A stretch of DNA of 64,000 nucleotides from Thalassovita sp. (GCA_017792425.1 CP051233.1:2474319-2538318), one strand, 5' to 3'. Numbered from the stretch's first letter, positions 8,187 through 17,974 are shown. The notes: generated by a model from the letters alone, not told the origin. Numbers and translations are program-made.

Positions 8187-9344
8187 TTACAGTTCGATGA
8201 TCCGAACGTTCTTGCCTTTGGCGGCCAGCGCAACCTTGCCGTCGCACAGCCGCAAGGCGTCCTCTCCGAATACCTCGCGCCGCCATCCTTTCAGCGCGGG
8301 AACGTCCCTCTCACCCGAGGCAATCGCGTCCAGATCCGACGCCGGTGCAATCAGCTTGGAAGCCACCCCGGCGGACTCCGTCTTGGCTTTGAGCAGCACG
8401 CGCAACAAATCTGCCAGCGCCGGATTAACCTGCAGCTTGTCGCGGTCATTGTCGACCTTGGGATGGTTCGCCGGATCACACGCCAGCCCGGCCTTCACCG
8501 CCGTCAGGATACCGTCGGCGATTTCCCCCTTTCGGGCCTCGCGCAGCAGCAGCCGGGACCGCCCCAGGTCGTTCAGTGTCGCCGGCTTGGTCGAGGCCAG
8601 CTCAACCAGCGCGTCGTCCTTATAAACGCGATTTCGGGGGATGTTGCGGGACTGGGCGTAATCCTCGCGGAAGCGCGCCAGTTCACGCACCACCGCCAGG
8701 AATTTTCCGCTGTTGGTGCGGGTCTTGACGCGCTGCCAGGCATCCTCTGGGTGGGTGATGTAGGTATCCGGGTTGGTCAGAACCTGCAGCTCTTCCTGAA
8801 CCCATTTTTCGCGCTTGTTCTTCTTCAACTGGCCGGCCAGGAATTCATAGATCTTGCGCAAATGCGTTACGTCTGCCAGCGCATAGGTTTTCTGCGCCTC
8901 GCTCAGCGGGCGCTGCGACCAATCGGTGAAACGGTGGCTCTTGTCCAAAGAAGATTTGGCGATCTTGCGGACCAGGGTTTCATAGCCAACCTGTTCGCCA
9001 AACCCGCAGACCATCGCGGCCACCTGCGTATCGAACAGCGGTTCGGGGAATACCCGCGCTTCGACAAAGAAGATTTCCAGATCCTGCCGCGCGGCATGGA
9101 ACACCTTTACGACTGCGGTATCGCGGAACAGGTCATACATCGGATCCAGCGACAGTCCGTTGGCCAGCGGGTCCACCAGAACGGCGGTTTCGTCCGTATC
9201 ACCGGGCATGGCCATCTGGATCAGGCACAGTTTGGAATAGTAGGTCCGCTCTCGCAGGAACTCTGTGTCGATGGTGACATAGGGATGTTTGCGGGCCTCG
9301 GCGCAGAATGCGGCCAATTCTTCCGTGGTGGTCAGTGTCTTCAT
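8187..9344 (-). CDS. rnd: ribonuclease D
   Basis: A 385-residue 3'-5' exoribonuclease acting on tRNA precursors and other small RNAs. The DEDD exonuclease motifs are visible: IDTEFLRE (D26, E28), HAARQDLEIF, FDTQVAAM and YALADVTHL. A C-terminal HRDC region contains FREDYAQSRNIPRNRVYKDD. The length is normal for the family. It is the last of a minus-strand run with purN and purM, 81 bases after purN. Confidence 0.95.
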   Translation of the reverse strand: MKTLTTTEELAAFCAEARKHPYVTIDTEFLRERTYYSKLCLIQMAMPGDTDETAVLVDPLANGLSLDPMYDLFRDTAVVKVFHAARQDLEIFFVEARVFPEPLFDTQVAAMVCGFGEQVGYETLVRKIAKSSLDKSHRFTDWSQRPLSEAQKTYALADVTHLRKIYEFLAGQLKKNKREKWVQEELQVLTNPDTYITHPEDAWQRVKTRTNSGKFLAVVRELARFREDYAQSRNIPRNRVYKDDALVELASTKPATLNDLGRSRLLLREARKGEIADGILTAVKAGLACDPANHPKVDNDRDKLQVNPALADLLRVLLKAKTESAGVASKLIAPASDLDAIASGERDVPALKGWRREVFGEDALRLCDGKVALAAKGKNVRIIEL

Positions 9345-9425
9345 TCGAGCGTTTTTCGTTCTTGGCCTGAAGTGACGGGCGATGCCTGCATATACGTCAC
9401 AGGCCCGCCGAAGGAAAGCCGGGCC

Positions 9426-10019
9426 TCAGCCCAGATGAATAGGCGTTGTGTCACCGGTGACGAAGCGCCGCAGTACCGCCGGGTACAGGATATGTTCCCG
9501 GGCCAGAACCCGCGCGGCCAGGGTATCCGGCGTGTCATCAGCCAGCACGGGCACCCGGGACTGCCCCAGGATCGGGCCGTCATCCAGCGCGGCGGTCACC
9601 ATGTGGACGGTGCAGCCAGCTTCGGTATCGCCAGACTCCAACGCGCGGGCATGGGTATGCAGCCCCTTGTATTTGGGCAACAAAGACGGGTGGATATTCA
9701 ACATCCGCCCATCCCAGTTGCGCACGAAGTCTTCGGTCAGCACCCGCATGAAACCGGCAAGGCAAATCACGTCTGGCTGCGCAGCTTCAAGGTGTTTTTG
9801 CAGTTCGGCCTCGAAGCCGGCGCGATCACCCTTGTAGGGGCGGTGGTCAACGGCGAATGTTGGCACCCCCAAGTCAGCCGCTTTCTTCAGCCCGCCAGCC
9901 TCAGGGTCATTCGATCCGACCAGAACGGCGCGCGCGGGGTGATCCCCCACCATGCTTTCCACCAATTTCACCATGTTCGAGCCGCCGCCCGAAATCAGGA
10001 TGGCAACCCGTTTGGTCAC
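9426..10019 (-). CDS. purN: phosphoribosylglycinamide formyltransferase PurN
   Basis: A 197-residue folate-dependent GAR transformylase, the third step of purine synthesis. Motifs: ILISGGGSNM phosphate loop, NIHPSLLPKYKG with catalytic Asn/His, GCTVHMV and the DDGPIL Asp loop. It overlaps the end of purM by four bases (ATGA), so the two are translated together. Confidence 0.97.
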   Translation of the reverse strand: MTKRVAILISGGGSNMVKLVESMVGDHPARAVLVGSNDPEAGGLKKAADLGVPTFAVDHRPYKGDRAGFEAELQKHLEAAQPDVICLAGFMRVLTEDFVRNWDGRMLNIHPSLLPKYKGLHTHARALESGDTEAGCTVHMVTAALDDGPILGQSRVPVLADDTPDTLAARVLAREHILYPAVLRRFVTGDTTPIHLG

Positions 10020-11062
10020 AGGATGGCCCCGGTATAGCTGACGCCATCACCGGCACCCACGGTGCCCAGCCGGGCCACGGTTTCACCCGCATCCACCAAC
10101 AGGTCCGCCAGCACATCGGCGCGATCAGCCTCCACGACAAGGATCATGCCAATTCCGCAGTTGAAGGTTTTCAGCAGTTCCGGTTCGTCCATGTCACCTG
10201 TCGCCGCCAGCCACTTGAACACCGGTGGCAAGTCCCAGCTATCCAGATCAATGGTGGCGCCCATACCATCGGGCAGGACACGCGGCAGGTTTTCGGTCAG
10301 GCCACCGCCGGTGATATGCGCCAGCGCATGCACCCCGCCCGCGCGGACCGCTTCCAAAGCCTGTTTTACATACAACCGTGTCGGCGCCAGCAAGGCTGCG
10401 CCTAGCGTGCCTTCTGCCCAGGGGCAATCTGCATCCCAACCCAGACCGGACACTTCGACCAGCTTGCGCACAAGGCTGTAACCATTCGAGTGTACCCCGT
10501 TGGACCCCAGCCCCAGCAACACGTCGCCTACTTTCACACCCGCAGGCAGGTCCGCGCCGCGCTCCATCGCGCCGACGGCAAAGCCTGCCAGGTCGAAATC
10601 GCCCTTGTGGTACATGCCCGGCATTTCCGCCGTTTCGCCACCGATCAGCGCACAGCCGGACTGGGCACAGCCCTGTGCAATGCCTTCGATGATACGCGTT
10701 GCCTGATCCAGTTCCAGTTTGCCGGTCGCGAAATAATCAAGGAAAAACAGCGGCTCTGCCCCCTGACAGACAAGATCGTTCACGCACATCGCAACCAGGT
10801 CGATGCCAATCGTGTCCACGTTGCCGGTGTCAATGGCGATGCGCAGTTTCGTACCCACACCATCTGTGGCCGCCACGAGGATTGGATCGTTGTACCCGGC
10901 GTCTTTCAGGTCGAACAGCGCGCCGAAACCACCCAGCCCAGACATCACACCCGAACGGGTTGTCCGCTTGGCTGCCGGCTTGATCCGGTTGACCAGTTCG
11001 TTGCCTGCATCAATGTCCACGCCTGCATCCGCATAGGTCAGGCCACTCTTGCCAGTGCTCAT
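10016..11062 (-). CDS. purM: AIR synthetase PurM
   Basis: A 348-residue phosphoribosylaminoimidazole synthetase (fifth step of purine synthesis). Motifs: VAATDGVGTKLRIA, DLVAMCVNDLVCQGAEPLFFLDY, ALIGGETAEMPGMY and the glycine-rich AHITGGGLTENLPR. It heads the purMN pair. About 87 bases separate it from the ABC exporter gene upstream. Confidence 0.97.
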   Translation of the reverse strand: MSTGKSGLTYADAGVDIDAGNELVNRIKPAAKRTTRSGVMSGLGGFGALFDLKDAGYNDPILVAATDGVGTKLRIAIDTGNVDTIGIDLVAMCVNDLVCQGAEPLFFLDYFATGKLELDQATRIIEGIAQGCAQSGCALIGGETAEMPGMYHKGDFDLAGFAVGAMERGADLPAGVKVGDVLLGLGSNGVHSNGYSLVRKLVEVSGLGWDADCPWAEGTLGAALLAPTRLYVKQALEAVRAGGVHALAHITGGGLTENLPRVLPDGMGATIDLDSWDLPPVFKWLAATGDMDEPELLKTFNCGIGMILVVEADRADVLADLLVDAGETVARLGTVGAGDGVSYTGAIL

Positions 11063-11149
11063 TCACTTATCCCCGATTACGTTGCGGACCCCATAGACCA
11101 TTGCCGCACCCGAGTCCACGGTGCGCGGCACCAGCCCTTCGCGTAACGG

Positions 11150-12973
11150 TCAGGCGGCCTGTTCTTCGCTTTGCTGGCGGGTCCACAGGCTGTAGTAGCG
11201 CCCTTTACGCGCCAGCAACTGGGCATGGGTGCCTTCTTCGACAACCTCCCCCTGTTCCAGCACAACGATACGATCCGCGTCGGCGATGGTGGACAGGCGG
11301 TGCGCGATGGTGATCACCGTGCGCCCTTGCCCTGCGCGGGACAGCGCGCCCTGTATTTCGCGTTCGGTATCGGTATCCAGCGCGCTTGTCGCCTCGTCCA
11401 GCAGCAGGATCGGCGGGTTTTTCAGCAAAGTCCGGGCGATACCGACGCGCTGCTTTTCGCCGCCGGAAAGCTTCAGCCCTCGCTCGCCCACCTGCGTGTC
11501 ATAGCCCTGCGGTAGCGACAGGATGAAATCGTGGATCTGGGCTGCCTTGGCGGCCTCGATCACCTCCGCCTCGGTGGCGTTGTCGCGACCATAAGCGATG
11601 TTGTAGCGGATGGTGTCGTTGAACAGCACCGTATCCTGCGGCACCACACCGATCATCCGGTGCAGACTATCCTGCGTCACATCACGTACATCCTGTGCAT
11701 CAATCGTCACGGCCCCTTTTTGCACGTCGTAAAACCTGAACAGCAGACGCCCGATGGTGGATTTGCCGGACCCTGAAGAGCCGACAATTGCCACGGTCCG
11801 CCCGGCGGGCACATCAATGTTCACGCCTTTCAGGATCGGACGTTCCGGGTCATAGCCAAACCCCACATCCCGCAACTGGACATGCCCGCCCCGCACGGCT
11901 ATATCCGGCGCCCTGGGCTTGTCGTTGACCTCGGCGGGTTGTTCCAGCAGGTGGAACATTTCCGACATGTCCACCAGGCTTTGACGGATTTCGCGGTAAA
12001 CCGTTCCAAGAAAGTTCAACGGCATGGTGATCTGGATCATGTAAGCGTTGACCATCACGAAATCGCCCACAGTCAAAGTGCCATTCTGCACCCCCAACGC
12101 GGCCATGACCATCACCACGACCAACCCGCCGGTGATCAGCAACGACTGCCCGAAGTTCAGGAATGACAACGAATAGGATGTCGCCAACGCAGCCTTTTCA
12201 TACCCTTCCATCGCGTGGTCATAACGGGCAGCTTCGCGCGCCTCTGCACCGAAGTATTTTACGGTTTCAAAGTTCAGCAGGCTGTCGATCGCCTTTTGGT
12301 TGGCGTCGGTGTCCTGATCGTTCATCTTGCGGCGCAGTTTGACCCGCCATTCGGTGACGGCAAAGGTGAATTTCACATAGGCCGCGATGGTGACAGCGAC
12401 CGCCACCAAATACCAGACGTCGAACATCCAGAACAGGATGACGGCCACCATCAGCAATTCCAGGATCAGCGGACCGATTGAAAACAGCATGAAGCGCAAC
12501 AGGAAATCGACGCCTTTCACCCCACGCTCGATGATGCGGGACAGGCCCCCGGTCTTGCGCGTGATGTGATAGCGCATGGACAGGCGATGGATGTGCGTGA
12601 AGGTTTCCAACGCAAGGGCGCGCAACGCCCGTTGCCCGACCACCGCGAACACCGCGTCGCGCAATTGCTGAAACCCGTTCGACATCAGCCGCGCCATACC
12701 ATAGGCGATGGTCAGCCCGACCGCCCCCAGCGCCAGCATCGGCGTACCCTCGCCCGCCAGCGCATCGACCGCGTCCTTGTACAACAGCGGTGTGACCACC
12801 GTCACCAGCTTGGCCAGCAACAACAACAGCAACGCACCGATGACGCGAAGCCGGACATCCTTTCGATCCTGTGGCCACAGGTAGGGGGCGACGCGGCGGA
12901 TGGTGGCCCAGCCGTTGACAGGGGGCTTGTCTTGATCGTCCGGCGAGGCAGGCAGGGGCTGGCGATGACGCAT
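11150..12973 (-). CDS. Atm1-type ABC exporter (fused permease-ATPase)
   Basis: A 607-residue half transporter of the Atm1/HMT1/ABCB7 group, which exports glutathione-linked sulfur compounds or metal-glutathione adducts. The N-terminal part has six membrane helices with RKTGGLSRIIERGVKG and FNLLNFETVKYFGAE-like family segments. The nucleotide-binding domain has Walker A GSSGSGKST, signature LSGGEKQR, Walker B ILLLDEATSALD and the H-loop AHRLST. The ATG at 12973 follows AAAGGAAAG, while a TTG six codons upstream is less likely. Substrate assignment is by family only. Confidence 0.9.
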   Translation of the reverse strand: MRHRQPLPASPDDQDKPPVNGWATIRRVAPYLWPQDRKDVRLRVIGALLLLLLAKLVTVVTPLLYKDAVDALAGEGTPMLALGAVGLTIAYGMARLMSNGFQQLRDAVFAVVGQRALRALALETFTHIHRLSMRYHITRKTGGLSRIIERGVKGVDFLLRFMLFSIGPLILELLMVAVILFWMFDVWYLVAVAVTIAAYVKFTFAVTEWRVKLRRKMNDQDTDANQKAIDSLLNFETVKYFGAEAREAARYDHAMEGYEKAALATSYSLSFLNFGQSLLITGGLVVVMVMAALGVQNGTLTVGDFVMVNAYMIQITMPLNFLGTVYREIRQSLVDMSEMFHLLEQPAEVNDKPRAPDIAVRGGHVQLRDVGFGYDPERPILKGVNIDVPAGRTVAIVGSSGSGKSTIGRLLFRFYDVQKGAVTIDAQDVRDVTQDSLHRMIGVVPQDTVLFNDTIRYNIAYGRDNATEAEVIEAAKAAQIHDFILSLPQGYDTQVGERGLKLSGGEKQRVGIARTLLKNPPILLLDEATSALDTDTEREIQGALSRAGQGRTVITIAHRLSTIADADRIVVLEQGEVVEEGTHAQLLARKGRYYSLWTRQQSEEQAA

Positions 12974-13078
12974 ATGGGCTTTCCTTTGCAATCCCCCTCA
13001 CATAGGGCGCGTCACACGGAAAGACCAGTCACGGCGGGAACGAGGTGCCGCCATACCCGTTTCCTCGGTTGGCTCTGA

Positions 13079-14527
13079 CTATTCCGGCACCACGAACACC
13101 TGTCCCGGATAGATCAAGTCAGGATTGCGGATCCGGGTCTTGTTGGCTTCGTAGACGCGGACATATAGCACCCCTTCGCCGTATTTCTCTCGGGCGATGG
13201 CCCAGAGCGTGGAACCGGGCTGAACGGTGACCACGCGTACCGCAGGCTGGGCAGAGGCCACAGGCGGTGTGGGCGCAGGTTGGGTGTCAGCGGTCGTAAC
13301 CGGCGCCTCGGCGGGCTGTTCCGCGGTCTGAACCGGGGATTGCTCTTGATCCTGTTGCGCAGCGGGCATGGTTTCAGGCTTGCTCACGACCGCTTTGGCC
13401 GGGGTTTCGTTTTCGGTCTCCGGCGTCGCGGTTTCCGCCTTGGCTGCGGGCGGCGTTGCGACTGCAGCCACTTTTTCCGGGGCTTCGCGCAAGAACGGCG
13501 TTTCGACACGGGACAACACCTTGCCGCTGGCCTCCACCTCATCTGCGCGCAGGGTGTAAAGCCCCGGTTCAATGCCAGTCAGAACGGATTCCCAACGCCC
13601 CTCCGACCCGATTCCGCCACCACCGACAGCGACATTGTTCAGGTACAGTAGGATCGACAAGCCAGGCTTGCCCCGGCCGGCAACAGTGACATCCCCGGCT
13701 TCGGTATAGCTGACCGCGTCGATGGATACGTTCGTCTGAGGGGCCGGGTCGTCACTGGCTGCGGGTTGGATGACCTTTACGCCATCCTTGTCCGCCAAGA
13801 TCACGGTCGGCGTTTTTGGAGTGTCCTCGGCTTTGGATTCGGCGGTCGCTTCCATCGCCACCTGTGCAGGCTGACCGGGGGTGGTTTCCGCCGGTTGGGC
13901 AGGCTGATCCTGCGCGGGCGCGGCCTCGGCAACTTGGGCCGGGTCGGGCTGGGTATCAGGGCGCGGCTGTTGTACGGCTTCCGTTTCCGGGGATGAGGCC
14001 GGTTCGGCCTCGGCCACTTGCACCACCGGCGCGATGATCACCGTCTGGTCCGAAGCGATCTGCTGCCCGTCCAGATACATCATCAGGCTCAGCACACGGG
14101 GCTGGTCAGAGGGATCGATATTCAGGAATTCGGCGAACTTGCCATCCGCAGAAGGCATGGCGCGCGCCAGTGCCGCGCCATCCAGCAGGATATCCAGCTC
14201 GGCCCCGGCAACCGCCGTTCCAGCAACCAGCGTCGTGCCATCCGCTTCCACCCGCACCACGTCGAATGCCGGGGCGGCATAAACAGCTTTTTCTGCGGGC
14301 TCTGGCGTCTTTTCCGGCTCGGCGGCGGGTTCGGCTTTCGCCTCTGGCTGCGCTGTTTCCGGGGCAGGCGCAACAGGCTGCGCCACCGTCACCGGCGCAG
14401 AGACAGGTGCTGGCGCGTCTTTGTCAAACAGGCCCGTCAGATACGCCACCGCCACACCAATAGCGACCACGGCGGCCCCTGCGATCGTCAGGGTCTGGCC
14501 GCCCTTTGCATCGGTCTTTTCGTTCAT
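13079..14527 (-). CDS. membrane-anchored LysM protein with Ig-like repeats
   Basis: A 482-residue protein: cytoplasmic start MNEKTDAKGG, one membrane helix at about 13-30, a long Pro/Ala/Glu-rich region, two related Ig-like beta domains (VVRVEADGTTLVAGTAVAG and VSYTEAGDVTVAGRGKPG) separated by a low-complexity linker, and a C-terminal LysM domain (VQPGSTLWAIAREKYGEG to YPGQVFVVPE). LysM should bind peptidoglycan, so it likely spans the periplasm. The ATG at 14527 avoids a 19-residue unrelated leader. The role is unknown. Confidence 0.85.
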   Translation of the reverse strand: MNEKTDAKGGQTLTIAGAAVVAIGVAVAYLTGLFDKDAPAPVSAPVTVAQPVAPAPETAQPEAKAEPAAEPEKTPEPAEKAVYAAPAFDVVRVEADGTTLVAGTAVAGAELDILLDGAALARAMPSADGKFAEFLNIDPSDQPRVLSLMMYLDGQQIASDQTVIIAPVVQVAEAEPASSPETEAVQQPRPDTQPDPAQVAEAAPAQDQPAQPAETTPGQPAQVAMEATAESKAEDTPKTPTVILADKDGVKVIQPAASDDPAPQTNVSIDAVSYTEAGDVTVAGRGKPGLSILLYLNNVAVGGGGIGSEGRWESVLTGIEPGLYTLRADEVEASGKVLSRVETPFLREAPEKVAAVATPPAAKAETATPETENETPAKAVVSKPETMPAAQQDQEQSPVQTAEQPAEAPVTTADTQPAPTPPVASAQPAVRVVTVQPGSTLWAIAREKYGEGVLYVRVYEANKTRIRNPDLIYPGQVFVVPE

Positions 14528-14629
14528 CGTTATCCTTCCAGCCCGCCCTATTCTTCCCCAGCGGTTGAGTGAACATAGCAACACAGATATGACGGGTCAA
14601 AACCACCTTTCGTCTCAGGATGATTTGTC

Positions 14630-15181
14630 ATGAAAACCGTCTCTGTCTGTGTCTATTGCGGCTCACGCGCGGGGGAAAATCCGCTGTTCCAGCGCCATGC
14701 CACGAAATTGGGTCGCCTGCTGGCCGAAAACGAATGGCGTCTTGTGTACGGGGCCGGGGATGTGGGGCTGATGGGGGCAGTTGCCCGTGCCGCCCAAAGC
14801 GCGGGGGGCGAAACCTTTGGTGTGATCCCGATGCACTTGGTCAAATGGGAGGTCGGCAAGACCGACCTGACCCGCTATATCGTGACCGAGAACATGCACG
14901 AGCGTAAGAAGGTCATGTACATGAACTCTGACGCGATCATTGTGATGCCGGGCGGTGCGGGATCGCTGGACGAGTTTTTCGAAGTGCTGACATGGCGGCA
15001 GTTGAAACTGCATGAAAAACCGATCCTGCTGCTGAACACGGACGGGTACTGGCAGCCGTTGATGACGCTGATGCACCATGTGGTGAATCAGGGCTTTGCC
15101 GACGCGTCGCTGCTGGAGTTCATCACGGTCGTGGACACCCCCGAAGCCGCCATCGCCACCCTGCGCGAAGCCATGTCCTGA
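14630..15181 (+). CDS. LOG family protein (TIGR00730)
   Basis: A 183-residue Rossmann-fold protein of the LOG group, which splits nucleoside 5'-monophosphates to base and ribose 5-phosphate, as in cytokinin activation. Family motifs: YCGSRAG, VYGAGDVGLMG, and PGGAGSLDEFFE corresponding to PGGxGTxxE. The natural substrate in bacteria is usually unknown. The last 94 bases overlap the convergent permease gene on the opposite strand. Confidence 0.9.
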   Translation: MKTVSVCVYCGSRAGENPLFQRHATKLGRLLAENEWRLVYGAGDVGLMGAVARAAQSAGGETFGVIPMHLVKWEVGKTDLTRYIVTENMHERKKVMYMNSDAIIVMPGGAGSLDEFFEVLTWRQLKLHEKPILLLNTDGYWQPLMTLMHHVVNQGFADASLLEFITVVDTPEAAIATLREAMS

Positions 15182-16038
15182 CGGATGGTCGCCATCGAGT
15201 AGACCGCCAGCGCCGTCCAGATCAGCCCGAAGGCGATGGCATGCCACTGACCGAAGGGTTCTCCGAACACCAGCACGGCGCACAGGAATTGCAGCGTGGG
15301 ATTCAGGTATTGCACCAGCCCGACGGTGGACAGGGACACGCGCTTCGTCGCTGCCGAAAACAGGATCAGCGGGGTTGCCGTCAGCGGGCCGGATACCATC
15401 AGCAGCACGCTGTCGCGCAGGTTGGCGCCGTAGGCGGCTGTACCCTCGTTCCATACCTGCCACAGGATCGCCAGCGCGATCGGGGTCAGCAACAGAACCT
15501 CGGCGGTGACCGACACGACAGGACCAAGGGGCAGGCGTTTCTTTAACAATCCATACAGCCCGAACGTGCCCGCGATGATCAGCGCGATCCACGGGGCGAC
15601 GCCAAGGCCCCCGGTCAGCACAACGACAGCCGTTACCGCCAGTGCGACCGATATCCATTGCGCGCGGCCCAAGCGTTCGCCGAACGCCAGCACACCGATC
15701 AGCACCGCCACCAGCGGGAAGATGTAATACCCCAGCGATGCCTCTGTCGCTTTGCCGATCTGGATCGACAGGATGAAGCAGAACCAGTTGGCTGAAATCA
15801 TCAGCGCCGCCAGCGCGATGACGCCAACCGACCGGCCAGAGGAAAGCGCCCCGCGCAGATGGCCCAGACGCCCCTGCCCCAGCAGCACCAGCGCGAAAAA
15901 GGCAAAGGACCACAGGGTGCGGTGGGACAGAACCTCTAGCGGGGGAAGATGCGCCAGAAGCTTGTAATACAGCGGCGACAGCCCCCAGATCGTGCAGGCT
16001 GCAACCAGCGCCAGCACGCCCTTGCCCGTTTCTTTCAC
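15088..16038 (-). CDS. rarD: RarD-type EamA permease
   Basis: A 316-residue inner membrane protein with about ten helices, of the RarD branch of the drug/metabolite transporter superfamily. It opens KGVLALVAACTIWGLSPLYYKLL and has ISANWFCFILSIQIGKATEASLGYYIFPL, both typical of RarD. The substrate is unknown. The GTG at 16038 was chosen because GGGAG lies upstream, and another GTG at 16071 is possible. The C-terminal 31 codons, a hydrophilic tail, overlap the LOG gene. Confidence 0.85.
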   Translation of the reverse strand: MKETGKGVLALVAACTIWGLSPLYYKLLAHLPPLEVLSHRTLWSFAFFALVLLGQGRLGHLRGALSSGRSVGVIALAALMISANWFCFILSIQIGKATEASLGYYIFPLVAVLIGVLAFGERLGRAQWISVALAVTAVVVLTGGLGVAPWIALIIAGTFGLYGLLKKRLPLGPVVSVTAEVLLLTPIALAILWQVWNEGTAAYGANLRDSVLLMVSGPLTATPLILFSAATKRVSLSTVGLVQYLNPTLQFLCAVLVFGEPFGQWHAIAFGLIWTALAVYSMATIRQDMASRRVAMAASGVSTTVMNSSSDASAKP

Positions 16039-16095
16039 TATCCCACTCCCTCGCTGCGCCCAGTGCTGCACGAAGCACAGCCGAAGGACAAGCGC

Positions 16096-16545
16096 CTAGA
16101 GATCCGCCAGCGTCTTTTTCACGGTTCCGGCGATCTCTGCCACCGGGTGTTTCGTCAGATCCTTGGGCAGTTCGGCCAGTACCAGTTTGCGCGTCGCCGG
16201 GGCCAGCTTGTCGCGCAGTGTACCCAGCGTAGCGGGCGGAGCGACCAACACGACCTGTTTCACCGCGCCGACCTGCGCCCATGTGTTGACGATGCCTGCG
16301 ACCTCGCCTGCAAAGTCCTGTTCCGCCAGTTCGTGCCAGTCGGTGTGTTCCATCCCCGAGGCACCCCCCGGCCCGGCGCGGCGTCCGGGCTTGCCTGCGC
16401 CCTGGTCCCGATTCATCGGGTTGTCCAGTTCGTCCTTGCGCAGGACGTGCAAATCCTCGTCCATGGTGTCACTGAAGTTTTCAAGGAACAGGGCCTTCCG
16501 CCCGTCCGCGACCACGATCCAAAGGCCCTTTGGTAGTTTCAGCAT
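16096..16545 (-). CDS. host attachment protein family (AtsE-like)
   Basis: A 149-residue protein of the family named after a plant-attachment factor of Agrobacterium (PF10116). It opens LPKGLWIVVADGRKALFLEN and has a basic central loop and an HPVAEI segment near the end, as is usual. The biochemical function is not known, and the attachment role is family lore. It follows sodB on the same strand, beyond the sodB terminator. Confidence 0.8.
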   Translation of the reverse strand: MLKLPKGLWIVVADGRKALFLENFSDTMDEDLHVLRKDELDNPMNRDQGAGKPGRRAGPGGASGMEHTDWHELAEQDFAGEVAGIVNTWAQVGAVKQVVLVAPPATLGTLRDKLAPATRKLVLAELPKDLTKHPVAEIAGTVKKTLADL

Positions 16546-16618
16546 GTCCTTTCCTCCCAGAATAGACGGGGACAGGATAACGCAGAAAGCAATCGGGGGG
16601 GCTGACCTGCATCAAATA

Positions 16619-16648
16619 GAAAACCGCCCCACAGTGGGGGCGGTTTTC
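16619..16648. terminator. terminator downstream of sodB
   Basis: A near-perfect stem GAAAACCGCCCC with GGGGGCGGTTTTC closes over a short loop, with T-rich sequence on both outer sides. It lies 20 bases after the sodB stop and should also serve as a bidirectional stop. Confidence 0.85.
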
Positions 16649-16667
16649 AGGCCAAAGGTGTTCGGGA

Positions 16668-17267
16668 TCAGAGGCGCGAGGCCACGTTTTCCCAGTTCAC
16701 CAGCTTGTCCAGGAAGTTGGTCAGGTAGGCCGGACGCTTGTTGCGGAAGTCGATGTAGTAGGAGTGTTCCCATACGTCGCACCCCAACAGTGCGGTCTGG
16801 CCAAAGCACAGCGGGTTCACGCCGTTTTCGGTCTTGGTGACTTTCAGGCCGCCATCGGCATCCTTAACCAGCCAGCACCAGCCCGAACCGAACTGGCCTG
16901 CGCCAGCGGCGGCGAATTCTTCCTTGAACTTGTCGACCGAGCCGAACGAGTCGGCGATCGCCTTTTCCAACTCGGACGGCATCTTGCTTTCGCCCGGGCC
17001 CATCATTTCCCAGAACTGGTTGTGGTTCCAAAGCTGGCTGATGTTGTTGAAGATACCGTTCTGGGCAACGGCGGTCTTGTTGTAGGTGCCGGTGATGATC
17101 TCTTCCAGCGACTTGTTTTCCCACTCGGTGCCGGCGATCAGCTTGTTACCGTTGTCGACATAAGCCTTGTGGTGCAGGTCGTGGTGATATTCCAGGGTTT
17201 CCTTGGACATACCCAGATCGGCCAGTGCGTCATGGGCGTAAGGCAGGGCGGGAAGTTCGAAAGCCAT
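16668..17267 (-). CDS. sodB: iron superoxide dismutase
   Basis: A 199-residue Fe/Mn superoxide dismutase that turns superoxide into peroxide and oxygen in the cytoplasm. Metal ligands are H28 in EYHHDLHHKAY, the His of LWNHNQFW, and the Asp and His of CDVWEHSYYIDF. AGAGQFGSGWCWLV and the Gln in the QNG/FNNISQ region suggest the iron form. It is a single gene with its own terminator. Confidence 0.96.
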   Translation of the reverse strand: MAFELPALPYAHDALADLGMSKETLEYHHDLHHKAYVDNGNKLIAGTEWENKSLEEIITGTYNKTAVAQNGIFNNISQLWNHNQFWEMMGPGESKMPSELEKAIADSFGSVDKFKEEFAAAGAGQFGSGWCWLVKDADGGLKVTKTENGVNPLCFGQTALLGCDVWEHSYYIDFRNKRPAYLTNFLDKLVNWENVASRL

Positions 17268-17350
17268 TGATGAATCCTCTTTCCGGTTCGAGCGTTATGG
17301 TTCTGCCACAGATGGTAGGCTTCGGGGCGCAAGGTCAACCCCTAACACGG

Positions 17351-17378
17351 AAAACGGGCCGCGAATGGCGGCCCGGTT
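17351..17378 (-). terminator. terminator of the sarcosine oxidase operon
   Basis: The stem CGGGCCGC with GCGGCCCG (17355-17362 with 17368-17375, loop GAATG) is followed on the minus strand by GTTTTCC. It lies 24 bases beyond the soxG stop. Confidence 0.75.
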
Positions 17379-17401
17379 CGTATCAGTTACCCGTCTGGAG
17401 G

Positions 17402-17974
17402 TCAGCGAAAAAAGCCTACCGGCCCATCCTGCGCCGAGGTTTTCAGCAGGTCGAACGCGTATTGCGCGACAGACCGGAAACAGACCACGTGGAACGCATC
17501 CGGCGTGGGCATCCAGAAGGCGGCGGCGATCTGTGACAGGCGGGAGCGGCGGAAATCCCCTGTGCCGAACACGTCCGGGGACAGGTCAGCAGGGGCAAGC
17601 TTGGCCATGACCTCCCGCACCTCGACCGGTTTGCCGGACAAGCGGAACAACGCCCGTGCGTCGGACACGTTGACGGCCAAAGCGTGGGTGCCTTCCAGCG
17701 CAGCGGACAAACGGGCCACGGCAGGGTTGGCGTCGGCATAGGGTAGCAGGATCAGCAATTCATCCGGCGACATCCATGCAACCGTGCAATCGCCTGCGGT
17801 TTCGACCCGGCGCTGCGTGGGGATGGCTGTGCCTGCCACCTCTTTCACGGCGGCCGCCAGTTTCGAATTCGACAGGTCGCCGCGCAAGGTGATCATCCCC
17901 TGCGGGCCGATATCCTGTACCGTGACGGCGCCCTTGGCATAGGCGCCCTGCATCGCGCTGAGGGCTTCAGACAT
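17402..17974 (-). CDS. soxG: sarcosine oxidase gamma subunit
   Basis: A 190-residue SoxG, the structural gamma subunit of the four-part sarcosine oxidase. It shows the GcvT-like fold segments DLSNSKLAAAVKEV, PDELLILLP and VNVSDARALFRLSGK seen in the family. The ATG at 17974 has a GGGGAG site and overlaps the soxA stop by eight bases. It is the last gene of the operon. Confidence 0.92.
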   Translation of the reverse strand: MSEALSAMQGAYAKGAVTVQDIGPQGMITLRGDLSNSKLAAAVKEVAGTAIPTQRRVETAGDCTVAWMSPDELLILLPYADANPAVARLSAALEGTHALAVNVSDARALFRLSGKPVEVREVMAKLAPADLSPDVFGTGDFRRSRLSQIAAAFWMPTPDAFHVVCFRSVAQYAFDLLKTSAQDGPVGFFR

